DNA of 64,000 nt from Coprosoma sp963632935 (GCA_963632935.1 CAVGWA010000003.1:1-64000); one strand, 5' to 3'. Positions 41,199 through 49,752 are shown, counted from the stretch's first letter. Numbers and translations: made by a program. Notes: generated from the letters alone by a model not told the origin.

Positions 41199-41399
41199 AT
41201 GGCTAAAATTAAAGCAAAATCACATAAAGGGTTATCAAAAGTTTTAAAGGTTAGAAAAAGTGGTTCAGTTAAATTTCAACCAGCTAACAAAAATCATAAG
41301 TTAACTCATAAGAGTAATCAATCAAGAAGAAGAAGACATCATGATTCAGGTTTAAGTATATCTGATACAAGAAGATTAAAAGATTTAATTAATAAGTAA
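41199..41399 (+). CDS. rpmI: 50S ribosomal protein L35
   Basis: 66-aa large-subunit protein: KIKAKSHKGLSKVLKVRKSGSV-type opening and the basic HKSNQSRRRRHH stretch. ATG 41199 follows AGGAGGA. It lies 10 bases after infC and 14 before rplT, the standard order. Confidence 0.98.
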   Translation: MAKIKAKSHKGLSKVLKVRKSGSVKFQPANKNHKLTHKSNQSRRRRHHDSGLSISDTRRLKDLINK

Positions 41400-41413
41400 A
41401 GGGAGGAATTAAA

Positions 41414-41968
41414 ATGAGAGTTAAAGGTGGAACTATTCATCGTGCTCGCCGTAAAAAAGCTTTGAAACAAGCTAAAGGTTATTTCGGTAGTAAGCACAGA
41501 TTATATAAAACAGCTAAAGAACAAGTTATGCATTCAGGAGCTTATGCTTATAGAGATAGAAAAAATAGAAAAAGAGATTTTAGAAAATTATGGATTACTA
41601 GAATTAATGCGGCTTGCCGTTTAAATGAAATTAGTTATTCTAAATTTATTAGTGGTTTAAATAAAGCTAATATTGAAATTAATAGAAAGATGCTTGCTGA
41701 AATTGCTGTTGATGATCCAAAAGCATTTACTGAAATTGTTAATGCTGCTAAAGCCGCTTTAGAAGGCAAGGAATATAAAGCAAAAGTTTCAAAAGAAGTA
41801 AAAAAAGAAGAAACTAAAAAAGAGACAGTTAAGAAAGAGGCTGTTAAAGAAGAAAAAACTGATTTATCTAAAATGACAGTTGCAGAACTTAAAAAATTAG
41901 CTAAAGAAAAAAATGTTGAAGGTTATTCTACAATGAAAAAAGCTGAGTTATTAGATGCTTTAAAATAG
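41414..41968 (+). CDS. rplT: 50S ribosomal protein L20 with C-terminal SAP/Rho_N-like extension
   Basis: The first ~116 residues are a standard L20 (MRVKGGTIHRARRKKALKQA, YAYRDRKNRKRDFRKLWITR, NRKMLAEIAVDDPKAF), an early 23S rRNA assembly protein and, in Firmicutes, the repressor of its own operon. Ordinary L20 ends there at about 118 aa. This one is 184 aa: a Lys/Glu-rich linker (about 117-150) leads to SKMTVAELKKLAKEKNVEG and MKKAELLDALK, a helix-extended-helix like SAP or Rho N-terminal domains, which bind nucleic acid. The frame is continuous and the codon style unchanged, so this is a real extension. See findings. Confidence 0.95.
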   Translation: MRVKGGTIHRARRKKALKQAKGYFGSKHRLYKTAKEQVMHSGAYAYRDRKNRKRDFRKLWITRINAACRLNEISYSKFISGLNKANIEINRKMLAEIAVDDPKAFTEIVNAAKAALEGKEYKAKVSKEVKKEETKKETVKKEAVKEEKTDLSKMTVAELKKLAKEKNVEGYSTMKKAELLDALK

Positions 41969-41996
41969 AATAACTTCTTTTTGTATTGGAGGGTTT

Positions 41997-42482
41997 ATGA
42001 GAAAGTTATATATTGATTTTGATGGGGTTATTTATAATTCTATTGATGTTTCTTATAAGATGGCAAATGAGAAAAATATGAAAACTGAAAGAGAATTTTA
42101 TTTGTTTTATAAGAATTTAGATTGGAAAGTTGTTTTGGAAAATTCTTGTGAGATTAATAATGCTTTTAGTAATATAAAAAAACTTAGTAAATTTTATGAT
42201 GTTGCTATTTTAACTCATGTTGTTTCTTTGGATGAGGTTTTAGAAAAAGTAAATATAATAAGAAACCATTTAGACGATATAAATATTATTTCGGTTCCAA
42301 AGTCTATTTCTAAAACTAAGATGGTGTGTGCCAAAGATGCCATTTTGGTTGATGATTATGTTCAGAATTTGATTGAATGGAAAAATGCTGGTGGAATTGG
42401 AATTAAATTTGATTTAGACATGGATGGAAAAGGTTTTCCTGTTATTGATAGGCTTGATAAAGTGGTAGAAATTTTAAAGTAG
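41997..42482 (+). CDS. HAD-superfamily hydrolase (5'-nucleotidase-like)
   Basis: A 161-aa HAD protein. Motif I YIDFDGVIYNS has both Asps, motif II is ILTHV, and the C-terminal motif ILVDDYVQN supplies the acidic pair. The small size and NLIEWKNAGGIGIKF ending resemble 5'(3')-deoxyribonucleotidase-like HADs, which dephosphorylate nucleoside monophosphates. Substrate is not certain. ATG 41997 follows TTGGAGGG. It sits 28 bases behind rplT and may be a low-level extension of that operon. Confidence 0.85.
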   Translation: MRKLYIDFDGVIYNSIDVSYKMANEKNMKTEREFYLFYKNLDWKVVLENSCEINNAFSNIKKLSKFYDVAILTHVVSLDEVLEKVNIIRNHLDDINIISVPKSISKTKMVCAKDAILVDDYVQNLIEWKNAGGIGIKFDLDMDGKGFPVIDRLDKVVEILK

Positions 42483-42537
42483 GTATGTACAAAATATAGT
42501 AAAAAATGTTATAATTGTTGTGCTTGGAGATGAGGAT

Positions 42538-43530
42538 ATGTTAGTATTAGCCAAAGCGGTTTTATCAATTATGTTAGGTTTTTCCTTTTCAGTCGTTTTT
42601 GGCTATTTTGCTATTAAATGGCTAAAGAAAAAACATATAAGACAGCAAGTATCTAATAGTTTAGGTGAAAGACATAAGAAAAAAAACGGAACGCCAACTA
42701 CTGGTGGAATAATTTTTATTATTCCAACGGTTCTAATTATGATAGCTCTGGTGCTTACTGGAAAGATTGAATTTTCTACTAATTTATTTATTGTATTATT
42801 TGTATTTATTGCGTATGCAATATTTGGATATGTTGATGATTATTTGATTATTAAAAGGCATAATAATGATGGGCTTAGTATATTTTGGAAGCTTGTTTTA
42901 CAAATTATTGTAGCTTTAATATTTTTCTATATGTTTTTAAGTAGTGGTAATGAGCCGGTTGTTGATATTCATACACTTGGTATTAAGATTAATTTAGGCT
43001 GGCTTTATGGAATGTTTTTACTATTTGTACTTGTAGGTAGTAGTAATGCTGTTAATATTACTGATGGACTTGATGGACTTGCTGGTGGACTTTCAGCTAT
43101 TGCATTTTTTGCTTTTGGTATTATTACTTGGGGCGCTGATTGGGCTGCTGGTAATGAAGAGGTTGCAATATTTTGTTTTGTGCTTGTAGGTTCTTTAGTT
43201 GGATTTTTAGTTTATAATTGTTATCCTGCAAAAATATTTATGGGGGATACGGGTTCTTTATCTTTGGGTGCAGCACTTGCTACTGTAGCAATTATTACTA
43301 ATCATGAGATTACGTTAATTATTGTGGCTGGAGTGTTTGTTTTGGAAACATTAAGTGTTATTGTGCAATGGATTGCAATAAGTAAGTTTCATACTAAAGT
43401 TCTTTTGATGGCACCACTTCATCATCATTTTGAAAAGTTGGGTTGGAGTGAAGTTGATGTTGTTAGATTATTTTGGTCAGCTGGTTTACTTTTAAGTATG
43501 GTAGCTATTGGCTTTGGTGTATGGATATAG
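42538..43530 (+). CDS. mraY: Phospho-N-acetylmuramoyl-pentapeptide transferase MraY
   Basis: Makes lipid I by moving phospho-MurNAc-pentapeptide onto undecaprenyl phosphate; 330 aa, ten membrane helices. GTPTTGGIIF (after a KKKN), FGYVDDYLII with the two metal-site Asps, NITDGLDGLAGG and MAPLHHHFEKLGW are family signatures. TGT-TATAAT (42507-42515) gives an extended -10 promoter. I chose ATG 42538 behind GGAGATGA; the longer GTG frame begins at 42520. The gene is alone, not in a dcw cluster with murD and ftsW. Confidence 0.96.
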   Translation: MLVLAKAVLSIMLGFSFSVVFGYFAIKWLKKKHIRQQVSNSLGERHKKKNGTPTTGGIIFIIPTVLIMIALVLTGKIEFSTNLFIVLFVFIAYAIFGYVDDYLIIKRHNNDGLSIFWKLVLQIIVALIFFYMFLSSGNEPVVDIHTLGIKINLGWLYGMFLLFVLVGSSNAVNITDGLDGLAGGLSAIAFFAFGIITWGADWAAGNEEVAIFCFVLVGSLVGFLVYNCYPAKIFMGDTGSLSLGAALATVAIITNHEITLIIVAGVFVLETLSVIVQWIAISKFHTKVLLMAPLHHHFEKLGWSEVDVVRLFWSAGLLLSMVAIGFGVWI

Positions 43531-43546
43531 AAATTGGAGGAAGAAT

Positions 43547-44800
43547 ATGGCAAAATGTGAAAAAGAAATTGAAATTACAATTGAAGGTAAGATTTGGGAA
43601 GAAGCTTTAGATAAGGCTTTTAATAAGGCAAATAAAAAAGCTAAGATTGATGGTTTTAGACCTGGTAAAGCTCCTAAGGATATTTTTATTAAAAAATATG
43701 GTATGGAGTCATTATATATGGATGCGGCTGATGAAGCTGCGGATGAAGCATATAAAAAATTATTAGTTGATAATAAGGAAGATATGGAGAAGATTGTTGC
43801 TCGTCCTGAGATGAATTTAACTCATGTTGATGATAAAAAAATTACTTTTAAATTTTTGTTAACTATGAGACCTGAAATTACTTTAGGAAAATATAAAGGT
43901 TTAGGTGTTAAAAAGGATAAAGTAGAAGCTAGTGCTGAAGAAATCAAACAATCTATTGACTCTATGCGTGAAAGATATGCTGAGGATGTATTAAAGGATG
44001 GTAAGATTGAAAATGGTGATGTAGCTGTTATTGATTTTGAAGGATTTATTGATGGTAAAGCTTTTGATGGTGGAAAAGGCGAAAATTATTCTTTAAAGAT
44101 TGGTAGTGGCACTTTTATTCCTGGATTTGAAGATCAATTGATTGGTTTAAAATCTGAAGATGAAAAGGATGTTAAGGTTACTTTCCCTGAGGATTATCAT
44201 GCTGAAGATTTAAAAGGTAAGGAAGCTTTATTTAAAGTTAAGGTTCATGAAGTTAAAGAAATTAAAGTTCCTGAGTTAGATAAAGAGTTTTTTGAAGATT
44301 TAGGTATGGAAGGAATTAATACTAAAGAAGAGTTAGAAGCTCAAATTTCTGAAAACATTTTAGCTCGTAAAGAAATGGATGCTGAAAATAAATATATGGA
44401 TGATTTATTAGAGGCTGCTGCTAAGGATGTTAAGGTTGAAATTCCTGAAGCTATGATTGCTGAAGAGTTAGATAGAATGATTTCTCAATATGCTGAAAAT
44501 TTAAAGATGCAAGGAATTAGTTTAGAACAATTTTATCAATTTACAAATTCAGATGAAACTGCTTTAAAAGATCAAATGAGACCTGAAGCTATTAAGAGAA
44601 TTACTTATAGATTGATGCTTGAAGAGATTGCTGAGGCTGAGAAAATTGAAATTTCTGATGATGAAGCTAAGGAAGAGTCTAAAAAATTAGCTGAAAAATA
44701 TCAAATGAAGGAAGATGATTTCTTAAAAACATTTGGTGGTTTGGAAATTGTTAAATATGATTTAAAAATGCGTAAAGCTATGGAATTACTAAAGAAATAG
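43547..44800 (+). CDS. tig: Trigger factor
   Basis: Ribosome-bound chaperone and prolyl isomerase, 417 aa. The ribosome-docking signature GFRPGKAP is at 36-43; the FKBP domain follows (about 150-235, GDVAVIDFEGFIDGKAFDGG), then the helical arms. ATG 43547 follows TTGGAGG; a longer frame overlaps the end of mraY. It is 16 bases from mraY and probably cotranscribed. clpX, a frequent neighbour, is absent. Confidence 0.97.
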   Translation: MAKCEKEIEITIEGKIWEEALDKAFNKANKKAKIDGFRPGKAPKDIFIKKYGMESLYMDAADEAADEAYKKLLVDNKEDMEKIVARPEMNLTHVDDKKITFKFLLTMRPEITLGKYKGLGVKKDKVEASAEEIKQSIDSMRERYAEDVLKDGKIENGDVAVIDFEGFIDGKAFDGGKGENYSLKIGSGTFIPGFEDQLIGLKSEDEKDVKVTFPEDYHAEDLKGKEALFKVKVHEVKEIKVPELDKEFFEDLGMEGINTKEELEAQISENILARKEMDAENKYMDDLLEAAAKDVKVEIPEAMIAEELDRMISQYAENLKMQGISLEQFYQFTNSDETALKDQMRPEAIKRITYRLMLEEIAEAEKIEISDDEAKEESKKLAEKYQMKEDDFLKTFGGLEIVKYDLKMRKAMELLKK

Positions 44801-44819
44801 GGAAACTTATTTCTTTTTT
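44791..44819 (+). terminator. Intrinsic terminator over the tig stop
   Basis: AAAGAAATA (44791-44799) pairs with TATTTCTTT (44808-44816), followed by T. The stop codon lies in the stem. Confidence 0.75.
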
Positions 44820-44836
44820 GACATTAAAATTATAAT

Positions 44837-44865
44837 TTTACAAGATTATATAAAAATGATATAAT
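44837..44865 (+). promoter_or_regulatory. Promoter of the Bax inhibitor-1 gene
   Basis: TTTACA (44837-44842), 17-bp spacer, TATAAT (44860-44865) with TGA before it (extended -10). Confidence 0.85.
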
Positions 44866-44884
44866 TAATGAAAGGAGGAATAGA

Positions 44885-45535
44885 ATGAATAGTAAAATTT
44901 TACCAAAGGTATTTGGTTGGATGTTTTTAGGTTTATTATTAACTTTTGCGGTTGGATATTATGTTTCTTTAAATCCAGTTGCTATGTTGAAAATGATTGA
45001 AGGTAGTGGACTACTTGCAATTATAATTGTTGAACTTGTTGTTGTAGTTTTTTTAAGTCTAAGAATTCGACAAATGAGCCCTGTAACTGCTAAGATATGT
45101 TTTATGATTTATTCTGTATTAAATGGGTTGACATTTTCTTCAGTATTTCTTTATTATGAAATGTCATCTATAATATTTGTATTCTTAGTATCGGCTATAA
45201 TTTTTGGATTGTTTGCGATTATAGGTGCGACAACTAAAATGGATTTGTCAAATATTGGAACATATTTATTAATGGCTTTAATTGGTATTATAGTTTGTTC
45301 AATTTTGAATATTTTCTTTAAAAGTCAAGGATTTGATTTGGTTATTTCATCTATAACTGTAATTGTATTTATTGGATTAACAGCATATGATGTTCAAAGA
45401 ATTGGAAAAATGGATGATTTAGCTGTTATGAGTGAAGACAATTTAGCTATATTTGGTGCTTTACAATTATATTTAGATTTCATTAATATTTTCTTAGAAT
45501 TATTAAAATTATTTGGAAAAGCAAAAGATAATTAA
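44885..45535 (+). CDS. Bax inhibitor-1 / YccA family membrane protein
   Basis: A 216-aa protein with seven membrane helices and BI-1 family text: MSPVTAKICFMIYSVLNGLTFS, FGLFAIIGATTKMDLSN, and TAYDVQRIGKMDD near the end with the di-aspartyl pH sensor region. The structurally studied relative BsYetJ is a pH-dependent calcium leak. ATG 44885 follows AAAGGAGGAATAG. No terminator separates it from the T-box leader that follows. Confidence 0.93.
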   Translation: MNSKILPKVFGWMFLGLLLTFAVGYYVSLNPVAMLKMIEGSGLLAIIIVELVVVVFLSLRIRQMSPVTAKICFMIYSVLNGLTFSSVFLYYEMSSIIFVFLVSAIIFGLFAIIGATTKMDLSNIGTYLLMALIGIIVCSILNIFFKSQGFDLVISSITVIVFIGLTAYDVQRIGKMDDLAVMSEDNLAIFGALQLYLDFINIFLELLKLFGKAKDN

Positions 45536-45544
45536 AGGCTATGA

Positions 45545-45746
45545 TTTAAGAGTAGTAATAATTTGATAAAGTATAGAGAAAAAGTGGTTGGTGAAAACTT
45601 TTCTTTATCTGTTATGAACTTACTTATTAGCTGCTTGTGTGATAAGCATAAGACGTTTGACTGCGTTACGGTGTAAAGATAATAAAATATTATGAAATAA
45701 GGTGGTACCGCGTTATATACGCCCTTATAATTTATAATATTTTTTT
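45545..45746 (+). promoter_or_regulatory. T-box riboswitch, leucine specific (CUU specifier)
   Basis: tRNA-sensing leader. The T-box sequence AAGGTGGTACCGCG is at 45699-45712; its TGGT bulge can pair with the NCCA end of a tRNA with discriminator A. Stem I has an AGTA motif near 45551, a GGTTGGTGA distal loop (about 45586-45594), and the specifier loop GAACTTA with CTT at 45619-45621 (Leu). GCG and CGC plus ATAAGG and CCTTAT enclose the T-box in an antiterminator-like hairpin. Longer arms AAATATTAT (45685-45693) and ATAATATTT (45734-45742) extend it to a stem followed by T (45741-45746), the likely terminator. Uncharged tRNA-Leu should favour expression of the two genes downstream. Confidence 0.92.
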
Positions 45747-45763
45747 ATATAATAGGAGGATTT

Positions 45764-46117
45764 ATGAAGTATTTATTAACATTTTTATTTTGTTTTGTGT
45801 TTATTTATTTATTTTATTTTTTCATTGTAATTTTTAGAAAAAAAGGTTTTGAAAAATTTAAAACAAGTAAACAATTAGATTTTTTTAAGCAAGCTTATAA
45901 AATAGATTTTGATAAAGTTAATTTGAAACTATTCGCACATATACTTGCTTTATCAAACGCATTTATAATTGCTTTGACGTGTAGTATTATTGAAATTTTT
46001 GATAATTTTTTATTGAAAATGTGTATTGGATTTGTTATTTTATTACCACTTATGCTTTTAGTTTATAAGTTATTAAGTATTGTTTTAAAGAAAATGGAGG
46101 TTAAAAAAGATGTATGA
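45764..46117 (+). CDS. Unrecognised small membrane protein in the leucine T-box operon
   Basis: A 117-aa protein with an N-terminal hydrophobic helix (LLTFLFCFVFIYLFYFFIVIF), a charged, Lys-rich middle segment (KKGFEKFKTSKQLDFFKQAY) and two further helices (about 57-77 and 84-108). I do not recognise the family. It is the first gene behind the leucine T-box and overlaps leuS by eight bases, so it is made under leucine-tRNA control and translationally coupled to leuS. A leucine-related transport or membrane-sensing job is conceivable from position only. Confidence 0.8.
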   Translation: MKYLLTFLFCFVFIYLFYFFIVIFRKKGFEKFKTSKQLDFFKQAYKIDFDKVNLKLFAHILALSNAFIIALTCSIIEIFDNFLLKMCIGFVILLPLMLLVYKLLSIVLKKMEVKKDV

Positions 46118-48497
46118 TATAAAAGAAATAGAAAATAAATGGCAAAAATATTGGGATGATAATAACAGTTTTGTGGCTAATACTTTAGATGATAAAAGAA
46201 AATATTATTTATTGGTAGAATTTCCTTATCCATCTGGTGCGGGTTTACATGTTGGACATGCTAGAAGTTATACCGCACTAGATACTGTTGCTAGGCAAAA
46301 AAGAATGGAAGGATATAATGTTTTATTTCCTATTGGTTGGGATGCTTTTGGTGCTCCTGCTGAACAATATGCAATAAAAAATCATATTCATCCTAAAGAT
46401 GCAGTTAAAGAAAATATAAAAACTTTTAAACAACAAATAAAAGAATTGGGTATTTCTTTTGATTGGAGTAGGGAATTTTCTACTACTGATCCTGAATATT
46501 ATAAATGGACTCAATGGCAATTTTTAAAGTTTTATGAAAATGGTATGGCTTATAAGGCTAAGAAAAATATTAATTGGTGTCCAAAGTGTAAAACAGGTTT
46601 ATCTAATGAAGATTCTGCTGGCGGTGTTTGTGAAAGATGTGGTAGCAAAGTTGTTCAAAAGGAAAAAGAACAATGGATGCTTAGGATGAGTGATTATGCA
46701 GAAGATTTAATTACGGGACTTGATGATACTAATTTTAATAAAAGAGTTAAATTAGGACAAATAAATTGGATTGGCAAATCAACTGGAGCAGAAGTTAATT
46801 TTGAATTAAAAGATACTGATGAGGTATTAAAAATATATACAACAAGACCTGATACTATTTTTGGAGCGACATTTATGGTTATTGCACCAGAACATCCTAT
46901 TATTGAAAAGTTAAAAGATAAAATCAATAATATGGAAGAAGTCAAAAAATATCAAGAATATGCTTTAACTAAAACAGAATTTGAAAGAACTGAACTTGCA
47001 AAAGAAAAAACGGGTGTTAAAATTGATGGTATTAAAGCAATAAATCCTTTTAGTGGTAAAGAAATTGAAATTTGGGCTTCTGATTATGTTATGATGAATT
47101 ATGGTACGGGTGCAATTATGGCAGTTCCCGCACACGATGAACGTGATTATGAATTTGCTAAAAAGTTTAATATTGATATTATTCCTGTAATTGAAGGTGA
47201 TAATCTTCCTTATACAGGTGATGGAAAATATATTAATTCTTCATTTTTAAATGGTATGGAAAATAAAAATGATGCTATTAATAAAATGATTGAAGAAATT
47301 GAAAAAAAACATATTGGTAATAGTAAAATTAATTATCGTTTACAAGATTGGGTATTTTCTAGACAAAGATTTTGGGGAGAACCTATCCCACTTGTTTACT
47401 GTGATCACTGTGGTTGGGTAGCCGTTCCTTATGAAAAATTACCTGTATTACTTCCTGATGTTGCTAATTATGAACCTACTGAGGATGGTGAAAGTCCACT
47501 TGCTGGAATTGATGAATGGGTAAATACTACTTGTCCTAAATGTGGAGGACACGCTAGAAGAGAAACTGATACAATGCCAAACTGGGCTGGTTCTTCATGG
47601 TATTTCTTAAGATATATGGATGCTCATAATGATAAAGAATTTGTTTCAAAAGAAGCATTAAATTATTGGGGTAAAGTTGATTGGTATGATGGTGGTATGG
47701 AGCACACAGCTCGTCATTTACTTTACGCTAGATTCTGGAATCAATTTTTATATAATATTAATCTTGTTCCTAATAAAGAACCAATTGATATAAGAACTTC
47801 ACATGGAATGATTCTAGGACCTGATGGTGAAAAGATGAGTAAATCAAAGGGTAATGTAATTAATCCTCATGATATGGTCGAAGAGTATGGTGCAGATGCA
47901 TTAAGACTTTATGAAATGTTTATTGGAGATTATGAAAAGGATGCAGCTTGGAGTACAAATAGTTTAAAAGGGTGTAAAAGATTTTTAGATAGAGTATGGA
48001 AAATTGGCGAAAGATTAAATAATAATGAAGGATATAGTAATGAAGCTTTAGTTCATAAAACTATAAAGAAAGTTACTAATGATATTAAATCTATGAAGTT
48101 TAATACGGCTATATCTTCTTTAATGATTCTTATGAATGAGTATGATAGTATGGAAAGTATTACTAAAGATGATTTAAGGGTTTTAGTTCATTTATTAAAT
48201 CCATTCGCTCCTCATATTACTGAAGAGATTAATGATAAATATAAATTAGGTAATGTTTTATGTGAAAGTACTTGGCCTAGTTATGATGAGAAAAAAACAG
48301 TTGATCAAAGTTATGAACTTATTTTTCAAGTAAATGGTAAAGTTAGGGGTAAGGCTAATGTAGGCATTGATACTACTAAAGAAAAGATGGAACAATTAGC
48401 TTTAGAAAATGAAAATGTTAGGAAGTTTACCGAAGACAAAAATATTGTAAAAGTTATCGTTATTCCAAATAGATTGGTTAATATTGTTGTAAAATGA
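46110..48497 (+). CDS. leuS: Leucyl-tRNA synthetase
   Basis: Charges tRNA-Leu; 795 aa, bacterial type. The HIGH motif is HVGH in PSGAGLHVGHARSY (near 47), a zinc-binding CPKC...CERC insertion follows near 155-175, the CP1 editing domain lies at about 220-400 (TTRPDTIFGATFM), and KMSKS occurs in GEKMSKSKGN (near 576). A C-terminal anticodon and tRNA-binding region ends the protein. It is under the T-box at 45545-45746 through the small gene before it and overlaps the next gene by four bases. Confidence 0.98.
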   Translation: MYDIKEIENKWQKYWDDNNSFVANTLDDKRKYYLLVEFPYPSGAGLHVGHARSYTALDTVARQKRMEGYNVLFPIGWDAFGAPAEQYAIKNHIHPKDAVKENIKTFKQQIKELGISFDWSREFSTTDPEYYKWTQWQFLKFYENGMAYKAKKNINWCPKCKTGLSNEDSAGGVCERCGSKVVQKEKEQWMLRMSDYAEDLITGLDDTNFNKRVKLGQINWIGKSTGAEVNFELKDTDEVLKIYTTRPDTIFGATFMVIAPEHPIIEKLKDKINNMEEVKKYQEYALTKTEFERTELAKEKTGVKIDGIKAINPFSGKEIEIWASDYVMMNYGTGAIMAVPAHDERDYEFAKKFNIDIIPVIEGDNLPYTGDGKYINSSFLNGMENKNDAINKMIEEIEKKHIGNSKINYRLQDWVFSRQRFWGEPIPLVYCDHCGWVAVPYEKLPVLLPDVANYEPTEDGESPLAGIDEWVNTTCPKCGGHARRETDTMPNWAGSSWYFLRYMDAHNDKEFVSKEALNYWGKVDWYDGGMEHTARHLLYARFWNQFLYNINLVPNKEPIDIRTSHGMILGPDGEKMSKSKGNVINPHDMVEEYGADALRLYEMFIGDYEKDAAWSTNSLKGCKRFLDRVWKIGERLNNNEGYSNEALVHKTIKKVTNDIKSMKFNTAISSLMILMNEYDSMESITKDDLRVLVHLLNPFAPHITEEINDKYKLGNVLCESTWPSYDEKKTVDQSYELIFQVNGKVRGKANVGIDTTKEKMEQLALENENVRKFTEDKNIVKVIVIPNRLVNIVVK

Positions 48498-49111
48498 TTG
48501 ACTTAAAGACTAATATTTGTATATTAAATCTTCCTTCAAAATTGGAATATAAATTAGTATCTTTTGGACTTACTAAAATTGGCTATGTTTTAAATTGTTT
48601 ACCTGATGAATTATTAGCTTTAGGATTTGATTTTAATGAAGTTAATTTAATCGAAAATGCATTAATAAAAAATAATATTGATTCTAGTGAAGATGATTTA
48701 TTTAAATTTAATTTTGATGATTATCAAGAAGAACTTATTTTTAATCATAAGAGTTATTTTAATGGTAGTAAGTTTGATTTGTTAAGATACACTGATAATA
48801 TTAATATTGTTAAAAAATTATATTATTTAAGAGATAATTTAAATGTTGATGATAAAATTAAATTGAATCAATTTATTGACAAGCATGAGTATATGTCAAT
48901 TTCTGAATTTCTTCAAATTGATTCTTATGAGGATAAAGATACTATTGATTTTATTTGTAATATATTAGGTATGCCTTTAAATAATGATTTGGAATATGTA
49001 GAAAGATATAATCGAGAATATGATATATTAAGTTATAATTGTATTAATAATGAAATTTTAGATTCATATAGCAGAAAATATATGAAAAAGTTTAAGTGTT
49101 TAAGAAGATAG
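48494..49111 (+). CDS. Unrecognised protein with an RNAP alpha-CTD-like N-terminus
   Basis: A 205-aa soluble protein of unknown family. Residues about 8-62 (ILNLPSKLEYKLVSFGLTKIG, then LPDELLALGFDFNEVNLIENALIKNN) resemble the helix-hairpin-helix C-terminal domain of RNA polymerase alpha (I-x2-L-x-LS..A...L...GI.T, then LxxLGFG), which binds DNA and regulators. The rest is acidic and helical, rich in Asp, Asn and Tyr. It overlaps leuS by four bases (ATGA), so it shares leucine T-box control. The similarity is by eye and needs profile confirmation. Confidence 0.7.
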   Translation: MIDLKTNICILNLPSKLEYKLVSFGLTKIGYVLNCLPDELLALGFDFNEVNLIENALIKNNIDSSEDDLFKFNFDDYQEELIFNHKSYFNGSKFDLLRYTDNINIVKKLYYLRDNLNVDDKIKLNQFIDKHEYMSISEFLQIDSYEDKDTIDFICNILGMPLNNDLEYVERYNREYDILSYNCINNEILDSYSRKYMKKFKCLRR

Positions 49112-49127
49112 GGTTGTCTATCTTTTT
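49105..49127 (+). terminator. Intrinsic terminator of the leuS operon
   Basis: AAGATAG (49105-49111) pairs with CTATCTT (49118-49124), 6-nt loop, then T. It covers the stop of the 205-aa gene. Confidence 0.8.
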
Positions 49128-49148
49128 AAATTAGAGTGATAAAAACAT

Positions 49149-49176
49149 TTGTGATAACACTTGTTCGTGTTATAAT
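49149..49176 (+). promoter_or_regulatory. ruvA promoter with a perfect inverted repeat (operator candidate)
   Basis: TTGTGA (49149-49154), 16-bp spacer, TATAAT (49171-49176). ATAACAC (49154-49160) and GTGTTAT (49167-49173) form a perfect dyad spaced by TTGTTC, overlapping the end of the -35 box and the first bases of the -10. It does not match the Bacillus SOS box (GAAC-N4-GTTC), although ruvAB is a usual SOS operon. Confidence 0.65.
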
Positions 49177-49194
49177 GTAGGAGGGGGAGTTCAT

Positions 49195-49740
49195 ATGTAT
49201 GCTTATATTAAAGGGTTTGTTAAAGAAATAGAATGTGATTATATTGTAATTGATAATGGTGGGATTGGTTATTTAATTCATACTGCTAGTCCTTATTCTT
49301 TTGAAATTGATAAAGAGTATGTTATATATTTGTATCAATATGTTAGGGAAGATGAAATTAGTTTATATGGATTTAAATCTAGTGAAGAGAAAGCTTTATT
49401 TTTAAAACTTATTTCGGTTAAAGGTTTAGGTTGTAAGATGGCTTTACCTATGCTTGCTTCTTCACCAAGTGGTGTTATTGATGCAATTGAAAGAGAAAAT
49501 ATTTTATATTTAAAAAAATTTCCTAAGATTGGTGATAAGGTTGCGAGACAAATTATATTAGATTTAAAGGGTAAGCTAACTAGTTATAAGGAAGATAATT
49601 TAGTTAATGAAGAACTTATTTCTGCTTTAAAGAGTTTAGGTTATAAATCAAGTGATATTAATAAAGTAGTTAAGATGGTTGATAGTTCTTTAGATGTTGA
49701 ACAGCAAATTAAAGAAGCATTAAAATTACTTTTAAAATAG
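49195..49740 (+). CDS. ruvA: Holliday junction branch migration protein RuvA
   Basis: Junction-binding tetramer subunit, 181 aa. An OB-fold domain (MYAYIKGFVKEIECDYIVIDNGGIGYLIHT), two helix-hairpin-helix motifs (LISVKGLGCKMAL and FPKIGDKVARQIILDLKGKL) and a C-terminal three-helix RuvB-binding domain are in order. ATG 49195 follows AGGAGGGGGAG. It is 12 bases before ruvB. Confidence 0.97.
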   Translation: MYAYIKGFVKEIECDYIVIDNGGIGYLIHTASPYSFEIDKEYVIYLYQYVREDEISLYGFKSSEEKALFLKLISVKGLGCKMALPMLASSPSGVIDAIERENILYLKKFPKIGDKVARQIILDLKGKLTSYKEDNLVNEELISALKSLGYKSSDINKVVKMVDSSLDVEQQIKEALKLLLK

Positions 49741-49752
49741 GGGGGTTAAATT

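Noticed and set aside
49154..49173. LexA (SOS) box before ruvA
   Set aside because: The dyad is ATAACAC/GTGTTAT and lacks the GAAC-N4-GTTC core; listed as an unknown operator instead.
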